In this document: positions 48,839 through 56,735 of the stretch, in pieces
Layout of the letters: every line of letters begins with the position of its first letter
How positions within the stretch are numbered: the first letter of the stretch is position 1
DNA from: DAIDHZ01 sp035480255
GTDB lineage: Bacteria; Chlamydiota; Chlamydiia; Chlamydiales; SM23-39
Assembly (NCBI GenBank): GCA_964630875.1
Contig: CAZVXF010000003.1
Location: forward strand, 16,285-80,284
Length of the DNA: 64,000 bases
Reading direction: 5' to 3'
Notes under the pieces: model-generated
What the model was told of the DNA's origin: nothing
Seen by the model: only the letters and a program-made list of their open reading frames with translations
The model's database searches: none
Made by a program: the position numbers and the translations under genes

Positions 48839-49240
48839 ATGTACAAACTATGGATATTCCTTCTTCCATTTTTTCTTTTTGCTGGTACTGAAAACGGTAC
48901 AGTACTTTTATATAATGATTCTCCGTTTATTCTGACTGCAATTATTCAGGCTTCCGATGGTACTTATTTGGGAGAAATGACCCTACAGCCAAATGAGCAG
49001 AAAAATTTTACACAGCATCTTGCTCCAACACAATATATTCACCCAGGCAGACCAGATGTCTCTTTAACCCCTTATGTAGTGATTTGGCAATGTCCATCTC
49101 AAGGATTTTATTCAATGTGTAATCGAGTATCTCCGGGAGCTATGGTGCGTGCAAATGATTGCCAAGGTCTTCAATATTGTAGCCCGAAGCAGGAAAGAGA
49201 ACAAAAGCCTGCCTCTACGTTGAAGCGAAAGCCTCAGTAG
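48839..49240 (+). CDS. small secreted protein of unknown function
   Basis: 133 residues. The signal peptide MYKLWIFLLPFFLFAGTENG is followed by a beta-rich domain (VLLYNDSPFILTAIIQASDG, LGEMTLQPNEQKNF) and TPYVVIWQCPSQGFYSMCNR. The remainder is VSPGAMVRANDCQGLQYCSP with four cysteines, then a basic tail. Four ordered cysteines suggest two disulfides. No family is recognised with certainty. It follows an OppA-type gene after a hairpin and is convergent with a MORN lipoprotein gene. Confidence 0.65.
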   Translation: MYKLWIFLLPFFLFAGTENGTVLLYNDSPFILTAIIQASDGTYLGEMTLQPNEQKNFTQHLAPTQYIHPGRPDVSLTPYVVIWQCPSQGFYSMCNRVSPGAMVRANDCQGLQYCSPKQEREQKPASTLKRKPQ

Positions 49241-49259
49241 AGAGGGATGAGAATTGGTA

Positions 49260-50513
49260 TTATTCGACGGCTTCGCCTTTTGCGTAATTTGTCTTACGTA
49301 AAAAGACTCCATTCTCATCATATAGAGTGGCAATTCCATTGCCGTTCAGAACCGATGAGATCGAATCGAGCGCATTTTTCTTATAATATTGCCCTTTGAC
49401 GAGCTTATCTTCATCGTATTCTTCGACGAGCATCAGCGAGCCATCGCGGTACCAAGATAGAGAGGGGCCCATTTTTTTGTTATGGCAATAATCTCTTTGG
49501 CTTTGAAGTTGGCCATTATCATACCAAGTTTTGACTGTTCCATGAATGCCATTATCATGCCAATTCACAGACAATTTAGGGACAGGGACTTTGCTGTTGG
49601 TTTCAGATAAACGATAGTACATTGTCTCGGTTCCTGTTTTTTTCTCATTTTTAATCGTGTACGTAGAGATCAAGTCCCCTTTTGGGCTAAACTGTTTAAC
49701 CCCTCCTTGCGCAAATCCTTGTTGAATTTGGACAAGATGAGTGAGATTGTCGCCTTCAAAAATGGCACGAGAACCATTTCCATCTAATACGTCACAAATT
49801 GTTTCTTTAGAGAGATTAAAATAGGTTCCGTTAATGAGAAGATTCTCTCGATATTCTTCCTCCCAGGCAATGTCTTTAGTGGAGTAAAAACCTTGAGATT
49901 TTCCCTCCAACATTCCCTTTTTATAGGATGTTTTTGAACGGATTTCTCCATTAGGGAAGTATTCAAAAGAGATTCCATCGAGTAGGTGATTTGTGTAGGG
50001 TTGCTCTTTTTGAAGAGAGCCAGAAGGATAATAGTGAAAACTTTTCCCCTCAAGCGCTCCATTTCTGTATGGCAAGCTTGCCAATAATTGACCTTGATCA
50101 GTCCAAACTTGGCAAATGCCCTCAAATAACCACTCTTTTTGTGCAGCTTGAGTCACATCAGCAGGCCCGCCGATAACAATTGCTTCAATTCTTTGCTGCC
50201 CATTTGGATACCATTCACGGTAGCAACCATTGGCTCTTAATTCTTCAGCCTCTAAGTACTGCCATACAGTCCCATTGGGGTGATAAGTCGTAATTTTAGA
50301 TTGGCTTTTCCCATTATTTCGATACACTCTAAGTACTTTTTTATACGGCTGAGCAGAGAGAAAATTTGTCCTGCAATACGTTTCAAGCTTATCGCTTGAA
50401 TTGATTGTTTCTGTCAGGCCATTCCTGTCTTGGATCTGAATGGCAACCATTGTTTCTTCTTTGGCTCGATAACAACTAGAAAAAAGCAGGATGAATACAA
50501 TGAATATTCTCAT
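49260..50513 (-). CDS. MORN-repeat (YwqK-like) lipoprotein
   Basis: 417 residues. The lipoprotein signal MRIFIVFILLFSSCYRAKEE (lipobox FSSC) is followed by about a dozen MORN-type repeats of about 22 residues, for example YHPNGTVWQYLEAEEL, YYPSGSLQKEQPYTNHLLDG, YFPNGEIRSKTSYKKGMLEG and WYDNGQLQSQRDYCHNKKMG. MORN repeats of the YwqK class are bacterial surface or effector modules. Its start overlaps the stop of the 215-residue gene (ATGA), so it belongs to the operon with the GspL/PilM-like gene. Confidence 0.75.
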   Translation of the reverse strand: MRIFIVFILLFSSCYRAKEETMVAIQIQDRNGLTETINSSDKLETYCRTNFLSAQPYKKVLRVYRNNGKSQSKITTYHPNGTVWQYLEAEELRANGCYREWYPNGQQRIEAIVIGGPADVTQAAQKEWLFEGICQVWTDQGQLLASLPYRNGALEGKSFHYYPSGSLQKEQPYTNHLLDGISFEYFPNGEIRSKTSYKKGMLEGKSQGFYSTKDIAWEEEYRENLLINGTYFNLSKETICDVLDGNGSRAIFEGDNLTHLVQIQQGFAQGGVKQFSPKGDLISTYTIKNEKKTGTETMYYRLSETNSKVPVPKLSVNWHDNGIHGTVKTWYDNGQLQSQRDYCHNKKMGPSLSWYRDGSLMLVEEYDEDKLVKGQYYKKNALDSISSVLNGNGIATLYDENGVFLRKTNYAKGEAVE

Positions 50514-51157
50514 GGTTCAAATTCTCGTTTTAGGAATTGCATGTCAACTTCAAGAGTGTTTGTTTTTAAAGGTGTCTGTTTTGTTTCAATTCGAAAGTCA
50601 GTAATGATGATTTGAGGGCGGCTTTCCTCTTTCCAATCACTTACGATGGGTATATCTTCCACGATTGCCAAAAGATTTTTAATGTCTTCTTCATTCATTT
50701 GAACTGGATGACGCTGTTTTTCTTCTGTTTCTTTGATGGATCCATTGGAACGAATGGCCTCTTCTGTAAAGCTTAAACGATTGGCTCCTTTCGTTAAAAA
50801 ATCAAGTCTCGCTTCAATTGGTTTTTTGTCAGATAAAGCTGGATGATGAAGGATTTTCCTTAACTCTTCAATTTCCGGTTTTGAAAACGTGAAAGACTCA
50901 ATATATTCGTCTAAAAAGTACGGATCTGCGTTTGTATGTCGTTTGATAAAGCGTTCTTTTTTCTGCTTTCTTTTTAAAGCCACTTTCCCTTTTTTACAGG
51001 TAGCTGAAAAAAGTTCCTCAAAATTTTTCATTTTATTGTACTGAATGAAGGAATACAACGAGCCTAAGATGATCGGAAGAGCTAGAGCAATATAAAAAAG
51101 CAAAGGCCTTTTTTGAGAAAAGCAAAATTTACCAAGGCGCTCAAGCATTTTTTTCAT
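50510..51157 (-). CDS. bitopic membrane protein, GspM/PilN-like position
   Basis: 215 residues. One membrane segment near 17-37 (RPLLFYIALALPIILGSLYS) follows a basic N-terminus. A helical region (EELFSATCKKGKVALKRKQK) and an alpha/beta domain (RPQIIITDFRIETKQT, LEVDMQFLKREFEP) come after. Gene order (PilM/GspL-like protein first, then a one-helix protein) resembles type II secretion or type IV pilus assembly, where the next component is GspM/PilN. Sequence homology is not evident, so the role is inferred from position and topology. It overlaps the upstream gene by 17 bp. Confidence 0.6.
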   Translation of the reverse strand: MKKMLERLGKFCFSQKRPLLFYIALALPIILGSLYSFIQYNKMKNFEELFSATCKKGKVALKRKQKKERFIKRHTNADPYFLDEYIESFTFSKPEIEELRKILHHPALSDKKPIEARLDFLTKGANRLSFTEEAIRSNGSIKETEEKQRHPVQMNEEDIKNLLAIVEDIPIVSDWKEESRPQIIITDFRIETKQTPLKTNTLEVDMQFLKREFEP

Positions 51158-52685
51158 TCCTTAAGTGAAAAGAGATACGATATAAATTCTCTGTCGCTTC
51201 CCATTGAATATCTTGAGAATTATCTGCCCAACCTTCTCCTTGATAAATCGACTCGTGAAATTTACGCGCATTGAGAGGGCTTGCGGTTTTGAATTCCATT
51301 TCAATCTTCGCTAGATAGGGTTCTTTTGGCGAATCAATATTTGGGTAAGATACGAGCTGGTATCTGATCGTATGAATCTCGATCGGGTCTTGATCTTTCT
51401 CCGTTCCTGATATGCAAGGATGTTGGTAAATCCAAGAAAGAATTTCTGCAACTTTTGGATTTTGCATAATATACGCATACTCTTTAGAGTTCCTTCGGAT
51501 GGCTTTATTCCATCGCTCTAAAATTTCTTCTTCTTGGTTTGTGGCAAACATGTCTCGCGCAAGAGATCGATCCCAATCATTCAAAGTAGACTTTAGACTC
51601 GAGATCATTTTCTGGTTGTTTGAATGAAGAGTATAATTTGAAAAACCAACTAGACCTAAAGAGAACAACAAAGAAGCTGCACCTAAATAAAGAGAGGCAA
51701 GTCCCAATTTTCTCCAATTTTTTTTAGGAAAGAATTCATCTTGGAGGAACTGTACCGATTTTTGACCATATCCAATTGTAAGACCAATTGAAATTGCATG
51801 CTTTTGTTCATCTTTTGTCATCTCTTCTGTGAGATTTGGACTCACAACATCTGCGATCGATTCTTCCAAAAATTCCTGTAGTTGCCCAAAGGCATCGATT
51901 CGACCCGTGAAAAAAATGGGTTTTTGTCCATAGTGACTCGAAAAAGAGTAAATGACGCGGGCGAATTCCTTTCTGAATTCGAAAACCAAAGCAGAGAGCT
52001 GCGAATTCAGGCCGAGCTGTAGCTGAAGAAGATCGATTTGTTTTGCGATCCCTGTAATTTCTTTTGGAATTAAAATTTTCTTTCGATCTTCCCATAGAGC
52101 TTCTAGGAGCGATTCGATCCCTCCGGGAATCGAATGAAACTTTTTCAAATTTCCTTTATCGATGCAGACGCATGTCCATTCTTCCGAACCAAGATCTACG
52201 AGAATTGCATCTTTCAAATGCGGAAATTTCCATTTCAGAAAATGAATCAGAGCCACCGGAGTTGCAGTAATCGAATCGGGATCTATTTGAATTTTTTTGA
52301 GGACCTCTAACTGCTCACGAATCCCGGATCGGGCAGCTGTGAACAAGAGGGCGGTTGTTTTTTCTTTTGTTTGCTCGATTATATAAGGAATCGACAGGAC
52401 ATCTGTTTCGCTCAAGTGACTTGTAGCATCTGCTTGAAATGCAATGATTTGCTCTAGATGTTTACTGGAATTTGATTGAAACTCAAGCTCTCGCATCAAA
52501 AGATTTTTTGCAGATAAACTGGAACAAATTTTTCCTTTGAACGCTGTTTTGTAAAGCTGCTTTACACCATCTACATCACTCATTGGCAACGATTTCAAAT
52601 AAAGAATACTAGATCGCTTTTTAGTTTTCTCTATAAGCGCGAGTCTGAAGAAGGGTCGATCTATTGTGATCCCGAGAATTTGCAT
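51141..52685 (-). CDS. PilM/GspL-like actin-fold protein with membrane anchor
   Basis: 514 residues from ATG 52685 (MQILGITIDRPFFRLALIEK); an in-frame ATG at 52703 and the longer start at 52718 are less likely. The N-terminal actin-like fold is visible in GITIDRPFFRLALIEK, ELEFQSNSSKHLEQIIAFQA, AILVDLGSEEWTCVCIDKGN and PIFFTGRIDAFGQLQEFLEE. It resembles PilM/GspL. A membrane segment near 326-345 (LASLYLGAASLLFSLGLVGF) precedes a periplasmic domain. It would tie a type II secretion or pilus motor to the periplasmic partner. Downstream genes are its likely operon partners. Confidence 0.7.
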   Translation of the reverse strand: MQILGITIDRPFFRLALIEKTKKRSSILYLKSLPMSDVDGVKQLYKTAFKGKICSSLSAKNLLMRELEFQSNSSKHLEQIIAFQADATSHLSETDVLSIPYIIEQTKEKTTALLFTAARSGIREQLEVLKKIQIDPDSITATPVALIHFLKWKFPHLKDAILVDLGSEEWTCVCIDKGNLKKFHSIPGGIESLLEALWEDRKKILIPKEITGIAKQIDLLQLQLGLNSQLSALVFEFRKEFARVIYSFSSHYGQKPIFFTGRIDAFGQLQEFLEESIADVVSPNLTEEMTKDEQKHAISIGLTIGYGQKSVQFLQDEFFPKKNWRKLGLASLYLGAASLLFSLGLVGFSNYTLHSNNQKMISSLKSTLNDWDRSLARDMFATNQEEEILERWNKAIRRNSKEYAYIMQNPKVAEILSWIYQHPCISGTEKDQDPIEIHTIRYQLVSYPNIDSPKEPYLAKIEMEFKTASPLNARKFHESIYQGEGWADNSQDIQWEATENLYRISFHLRNEKNA

Positions 52686-52793
52686 AGCCGTTGATTCTAT
52701 CATATGAGAGAATACCATTCGCGAAAAAAAAATTTGTGCTACTAACTTGTTAAATGAATGAAGTTATTTATCTTAAATGGTATAATCCCACGC

Positions 52794-53054
52794 ATGTTTG
52801 CTTATTCCCTTTACCAGATCGTTCACTATCTTTTTGTCGCCTACACCCTGTTGTTGACTGTGCGCATTCTTGCATCCTGGGTTCCTTCTTGGCGCTACCA
52901 AACTTGGTTTCGATTCATTGCATTTTACACAGATCCGTATCTTCGTATTTTTCAGCGAATCATTCCTCCAATCGGCGGGATAGATCTGAGTCCTATTTTT
53001 GCTTTCTTTGCGCTCCGGATCTTTGAAGCGATTATCCTTGCAATAATTCGATGA
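52794..53054 (+). CDS. YggT-family membrane protein
   Basis: 86 residues from ATG 52794; a longer frame from 52758 adds twelve residues but has no ribosome binding site. Two hydrophobic segments flank RILASWVPSWRYQTWFRFIA and FYTDPYLRIFQRIIPPIGGI followed by DLSPIFAFFALR. The TDPxLxxxRxxIPPxGGxDLSP signature is that of YggT/YlmG, linked to cell division or envelope upkeep. A TATAAT hexamer lies just upstream (52782-52787). It overlaps dus by 4 bp. Confidence 0.8.
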   Translation: MFAYSLYQIVHYLFVAYTLLLTVRILASWVPSWRYQTWFRFIAFYTDPYLRIFQRIIPPIGGIDLSPIFAFFALRIFEAIILAIIR

Positions 53055-54070
53055 AAAATACCCCATTTAATTTAGGTTCCGTTCGGCTAAAAAATCGCGT
53101 TCTTTATGCTCCGCTTGCTGGCTGTTCAGATTATCCATTTCGACAAATGTCTGCACGCTATCAGCCCGCTATGACGTATTGTGAAATGATTAAAATGGAT
53201 GCGCTGATTCGCAATGATTCACACACCTATCGGATGATGGATTTCGAAGCAGCCATGCATCCGATTGGTGTCCAGCTTTGTGGAAGTAAACCCAAGCTTG
53301 CGGCCCCTACCGCTCGAATCGCAGAGGATTTTGGTTTTGATGCGATCGATTTTAATTGCGGGTGCCCTGTTGATAAAGTGACAAAAGATGGCAGTGGATC
53401 TGGAATGTTAAAAAATCCCGACCTGATCGGTGAAATGCTTGCAAATATGATTGCGGCTGTGAAAATTCCCGTGACCGTAAAAATCCGTGCCGGATGGGAT
53501 GAACAATCTATTAATGCACCACTGATCACACAAATTGCAGAAAGAGTCGGAGCAAAAGCCATTACCATTCATGGAAGAACACGCGCGCAAGGGTATAAAG
53601 GCCCTGCAAATTGGGATTATATAAAAGCTTGCAAGCAAGTCGCAAAAAGTATTCAAGTCATTGGGAATGGAGATGTCTTTGATGCAGACGCCGCGCTTCG
53701 TATGTTTGCCCATACAGGCTGCGATGCCGTTCTTGTTTCGCGCGGAACGCTTGGCCGCCCCTGGATTGTAGAAGACATCCTCAGAGCCATGGATGGTCTA
53801 CCTCCTATTCACAGAACTCCGTTAGACGTTCGCGATACACTCCTTGAACATTTTTATCTCATTATTCGGTATCGCAATGAAAAGCAATCGCTGCTCGATT
53901 TTCGAAGAGTTGGGTGCTGGTATTTGAAGCAGTTAGAGGGAGTCAAAGAACTTCGAATCGGGTTAAATAGAGCGCAAACATCGGCAGAAGCTCTCCGTCT
54001 TATCGAATATTTTCCTTGGCAGGATGTCTCTCTATCGCAAGCTCTTGCGTTTGCTGAAAGCGAAGCATAA
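53051..54070 (+). CDS. dus: tRNA-dihydrouridine synthase
   Basis: 339 residues. FMN-barrel motifs are present: VLYAPLAGCSDYPFRQMSAR, GVQLCGSKPKLAAPTARIAE, the catalytic Cys in DAIDFNCGCPVDKVTKDGSG, VKIRAGWDEQSINAPLITQI and AITIHGRTRAQGYKGPANWD, then VIGNGDVFDADAA. It reduces uridine in tRNA D loops using NADPH/FMN. The ATG overlaps the YggT stop (ATGA). The DusB type is most likely but the subtype is not certain. Confidence 0.92.
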   Translation: MKNTPFNLGSVRLKNRVLYAPLAGCSDYPFRQMSARYQPAMTYCEMIKMDALIRNDSHTYRMMDFEAAMHPIGVQLCGSKPKLAAPTARIAEDFGFDAIDFNCGCPVDKVTKDGSGSGMLKNPDLIGEMLANMIAAVKIPVTVKIRAGWDEQSINAPLITQIAERVGAKAITIHGRTRAQGYKGPANWDYIKACKQVAKSIQVIGNGDVFDADAALRMFAHTGCDAVLVSRGTLGRPWIVEDILRAMDGLPPIHRTPLDVRDTLLEHFYLIIRYRNEKQSLLDFRRVGCWYLKQLEGVKELRIGLNRAQTSAEALRLIEYFPWQDVSLSQALAFAESEA

Positions 54071-54116
54071 GCATCTTATAAACAAGCACTTATCATCTAA
54101 TCGAAGTTTCCTTTCG

Positions 54117-54157
54117 CATCAATTCGAAGTAAATGATAACATCAATTCGAAGTAAAT
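54117..54157. repeat. 18-bp direct repeat, 23-bp period
   Basis: CATCAATTCGAAGTAAAT occurs at 54117-54134 and 54140-54157, just ahead of the Fic fragment. It may be a scar of the event that removed the 5' part of that gene. Confidence 0.6.
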
Positions 54158-54161
54158 ATAA

Positions 54162-54472
54162 GATTATATTCGCGGGTCTCGACATATTCCTTTTCCTCGT
54201 GAAGCCATTCATGCAGCAATGGGCGCATTTTTCAAATGCCTTCACAGTGAGTCTTCTTCTGTTGTACGTGCAATATTAGGGCATTTTCTGTTTGTCTATA
54301 TACATCCATATATGGACGGGAATGGGCGCACGGCAAGATTTCTGATGAATGTTATGCTTGCATCAGAAGGCATTCCTTGGGCAATCATTCGGGTGAGTCA
54401 ACGCGATCGTTATTAGGCGCTGGAATTGAACCATTTGTGAAGTTTATCGCAGAAGAAATGGGTTATCAATGA
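54162..54472 (+). pseudogene. Fic-domain protein pseudogene
   Basis: The frame from 54162 reads DYIRGSRHIPFPREAIHAAM, then a helix, then HFLFVYIHPYMDGNGRTARF, LMNVMLASEGIPWAIIRV. HPxxDGNGRxxR is the Fic AMP-transferase motif, complete here. The 5' part (about 100 residues in related Fic proteins) is missing, a TAG interrupts after QRDRY at 54414-54416, and a C-terminal match (IEPFVKFIAEEMGYQ) lies in another frame to TGA 54472. So the gene is truncated and frameshifted. A 66-codon frame from ATG 54219 survives but is unlikely to be functional. Confidence 0.8.
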
Positions 54473-55638
54473 ACGAGTACCCAATCAGGATTTTTAGGGG
54501 TCTTTTTAAGATCCTTAAGAACGCTTTCATCTAAACATTTTGCATAGTTTGAGAGCGCAAGATAAAGATATAAATAGACATCCTCAAACAGTAAATTTCC
54601 CAAGACAAATTCTTTTGCATTTTTTGAAATTTGTTTGCACAAAGGATCATTATTTCTTGCCAAATCAACTTGAGCAACTAAGTCGGATAGATCGTTTTTT
54701 ATGGGTACATAATGAACAAATGGCTTGAGTGCCCTGTAAAACCACTGTATTTGATCAGACTCTTGTTTCATCGTTAAACAGCCAGATAACAATCTCCATT
54801 GAAATCCAGGATATGAACACATGATTCCATCTAGAACGGGTAAGTATTTGAATTCCATATGCTCTTCATACGATGCACCTGGTTTTACAAATGTGATTAA
54901 ATGTTGATCATGAGGCAAAAAAAAGCCCGTTAATCCAGCATCAACTGAGTCACCAAATTCTTTCGAGATTTGGCAAATTTGTTTACGATGAACAGGTTCA
55001 GTGTATGTGCCTCTCCAAAATGCTTTTTGATTCTTTTCAGCCCATTGCTTGTTTACCCCAGAAAAGTTTTTCCCTTGGATGAGTTTATGAAGATCATCGA
55101 ACCAAAGAGTGGATACGCTGCGATAATCAGGAACAAGAATTAAAAAAGGAGTTGTTTTTAACTTGGCCCAACCAAAAATAGGAGCTTGATCTTCTACTAA
55201 ATAGAAGGGATGATCAGTTCCATCTTCATGATTCATGATAAAGTCAACATTTGGAACTTTGGTTAGACGACAAAGTGTGAGCAATGCATTTTGAAACCGA
55301 TCGCAAGGCTCAAACCCTTCTTTTTGTCTATTGCTAGAAAGATAGACTTGATTATTCACGATACGATAGCGCAGTACCGCTTTCTCATTCTTGGGAATCT
55401 TTGCATCAGTCTGATTCAAAGCATTCAGTGAGATGTTCATTTTCTTGAAAGGGAATAGATCCTCTTTAATTTGCTGAAGCATCCACTGGGGAGGATCATT
55501 ACGTACTTTCTCTTGAAACTTTTTCGTAAGAAATCCTTTTTCCGCTTTAAAGTGTCGATAGTATAGCTTACGGGAATTGTTTTCCTGAGAGCAGGAAAAA
55601 CATAAGAAAACCAAGAATATGAGCCAAAAAAATCGCAT
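54466..55638 (-). CDS. lipoprotein with GT90 (CAP10-like) glycosyltransferase domain
   Basis: 390 residues from ATG 55638 (MRFFWLIFLVFLCFSCSQEN), a lipoprotein signal with lipobox LCFSC. A longer frame to 55731 runs into the NYN gene and is rejected. The catalytic domain matches GT90/CAP10: NQKAFWRGTYTEPVHRKQIC, EEHMEFKYLPVLDGIMCSYP, PGFQWRLLSGCLTMKQESDQ, FVHYVPIKNDLSDLVAQVDL and SKNAKEFVLGNLLFEDVYLY. Donor and acceptor are unknown. A membrane-anchored extracytoplasmic GT90 is unusual for a nucleotide-sugar enzyme, since the sugar donor is cytosolic. Confidence 0.72.
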   Translation of the reverse strand: MRFFWLIFLVFLCFSCSQENNSRKLYYRHFKAEKGFLTKKFQEKVRNDPPQWMLQQIKEDLFPFKKMNISLNALNQTDAKIPKNEKAVLRYRIVNNQVYLSSNRQKEGFEPCDRFQNALLTLCRLTKVPNVDFIMNHEDGTDHPFYLVEDQAPIFGWAKLKTTPFLILVPDYRSVSTLWFDDLHKLIQGKNFSGVNKQWAEKNQKAFWRGTYTEPVHRKQICQISKEFGDSVDAGLTGFFLPHDQHLITFVKPGASYEEHMEFKYLPVLDGIMCSYPGFQWRLLSGCLTMKQESDQIQWFYRALKPFVHYVPIKNDLSDLVAQVDLARNNDPLCKQISKNAKEFVLGNLLFEDVYLYLYLALSNYAKCLDESVLKDLKKTPKNPDWVLVH

Positions 55639-55654
55639 TGAAAAATAGACCTTT

Positions 55655-56137
55655 TTAGAGTGTATTATCGTCTTGATGTTCATGATTTTCGAAAATTTCC
55701 TGCAGGCGATCTTTATTTTTTTTGCTTTCAATCATCAATTTTTCGGGAGGGCTTTTTTTCTTTCCTTTGAGATAAGCGATGAAGATGTGATTTGTTTGAA
55801 CATGTGCACCAAGAGCTCTTGCTTGTCTTGTGAGCCCTGCGTCATTGGTGACAACTTTGACATCCTTGCTGTTTTTTGCAAGAGTTACTTGTTCTAAGAT
55901 AAAGGAATCGGCATTCAGTCCTTTGGGTGTAAAAACGACCTCTAAAGGTGATTCGTATCCTCTACCGCTTTCTTCATCTTCTCTGTGAAAGCCATCAAAT
56001 ACAAGCATTCCTGAAAGTTTGAGTAATGCAAATTGCGTTTGAAGATAATGAATGATCTCCTGTCTTTGTGAAGAAAAAGGTTTTGCAGAGTCTACAAGAG
56101 AAAAAAGAATATTGTAACCATCAAGCAGGAAGAACAA
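55655..56137 (-). CDS. NYN-domain (YacP/Rae1-like) ribonuclease
   Basis: 160 residues. The PIN/NYN acidic site is formed by FLLDGYNILFSLVDS, LVFDGFHREDEESGRGYESP, LNADSFILEQVTLAKNSKDV and VVTNDAGLTRQARALGAHVQ. The Asp residues in LDGYN, ADSF and TNDAG are the conserved metal ligands. In Bacillus the YacP homologue (Rae1) cleaves mRNA within the ribosome. It overlaps rdgB by 17 bp and precedes the GT90 lipoprotein by 17 bp. Confidence 0.85.
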   Translation of the reverse strand: MFFLLDGYNILFSLVDSAKPFSSQRQEIIHYLQTQFALLKLSGMLVFDGFHREDEESGRGYESPLEVVFTPKGLNADSFILEQVTLAKNSKDVKVVTNDAGLTRQARALGAHVQTNHIFIAYLKGKKKSPPEKLMIESKKNKDRLQEIFENHEHQDDNTL

Positions 56138-56735
56138 GCAAACTCTCGATCGTAGGGATGAGTTTATCTAAGGACTTTCGACGGTGGGAAATGCGGTTTT
56201 TTATCTCATCCCCGAGCTCTGAGAAAGACTTATGGTAACTATCTTTGATAAAGATCGGATCGTATCCAAAACCACTTCCTCCTTTATCTTGAATCGCAAT
56301 GGTTCCAACGCATATTCCCGTTGCCGTTTTGATGAGGCCATCAGGTGACGCTAATGCAATGCAACACTCATAATAGGCATTGCGCTCCTCATCGACAAGA
56401 CTTGCCATCTCTGAGAGAAGTTTTTTTCGGTTCTCAAAATCAGTGGCTTGATTTCCTGCATAACGGGCAGAAAAAATTCCAGGAGCTCCTTTCAGAGCAG
56501 GGACTGTCAACCCAGAATCGTCAGCTAGAACGAATCTTTGGAGAGTTTTTGCTGCATGCACCGCTTTTACGATCGCATTTTCCTCAAAAGTTTTGCCATT
56601 TTCTTCTGGCGCTACATACTCGGGAAAATCGGCTAAACTGCGGATATCGAGATTTAAAAAGCCTTTCAACATGGCTTTAAATTCTCTGATTTTGTGCATG
56701 TTATGGCTTGCGATTACAATTTCAAATTCTTTCAT
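56121..56735 (-). CDS. rdgB: XTP/dITP diphosphatase RdgB (HAM1)
   Basis: 204 residues. The family motifs IVIASHNMHKIREFKAMLKG, APEENGKTFEENAIVKAVHA, FVLADDSGLTVPALKGAPGI and FSARYAGNQATDFENRKKLL are all present, followed by GGSGFGYDPIFIKDSYHKSF and the C-terminal HRRKSLDKLIP. It removes non-canonical purine nucleoside triphosphates. Its ATG overlaps the greA stop (ATGA). In C. trachomatis this gene (CT606) lies near ung; here it is in a different neighbourhood with greA. Confidence 0.94.
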   Translation of the reverse strand: MKEFEIVIASHNMHKIREFKAMLKGFLNLDIRSLADFPEYVAPEENGKTFEENAIVKAVHAAKTLQRFVLADDSGLTVPALKGAPGIFSARYAGNQATDFENRKKLLSEMASLVDEERNAYYECCIALASPDGLIKTATGICVGTIAIQDKGGSGFGYDPIFIKDSYHKSFSELGDEIKNRISHRRKSLDKLIPTIESLLVLPA

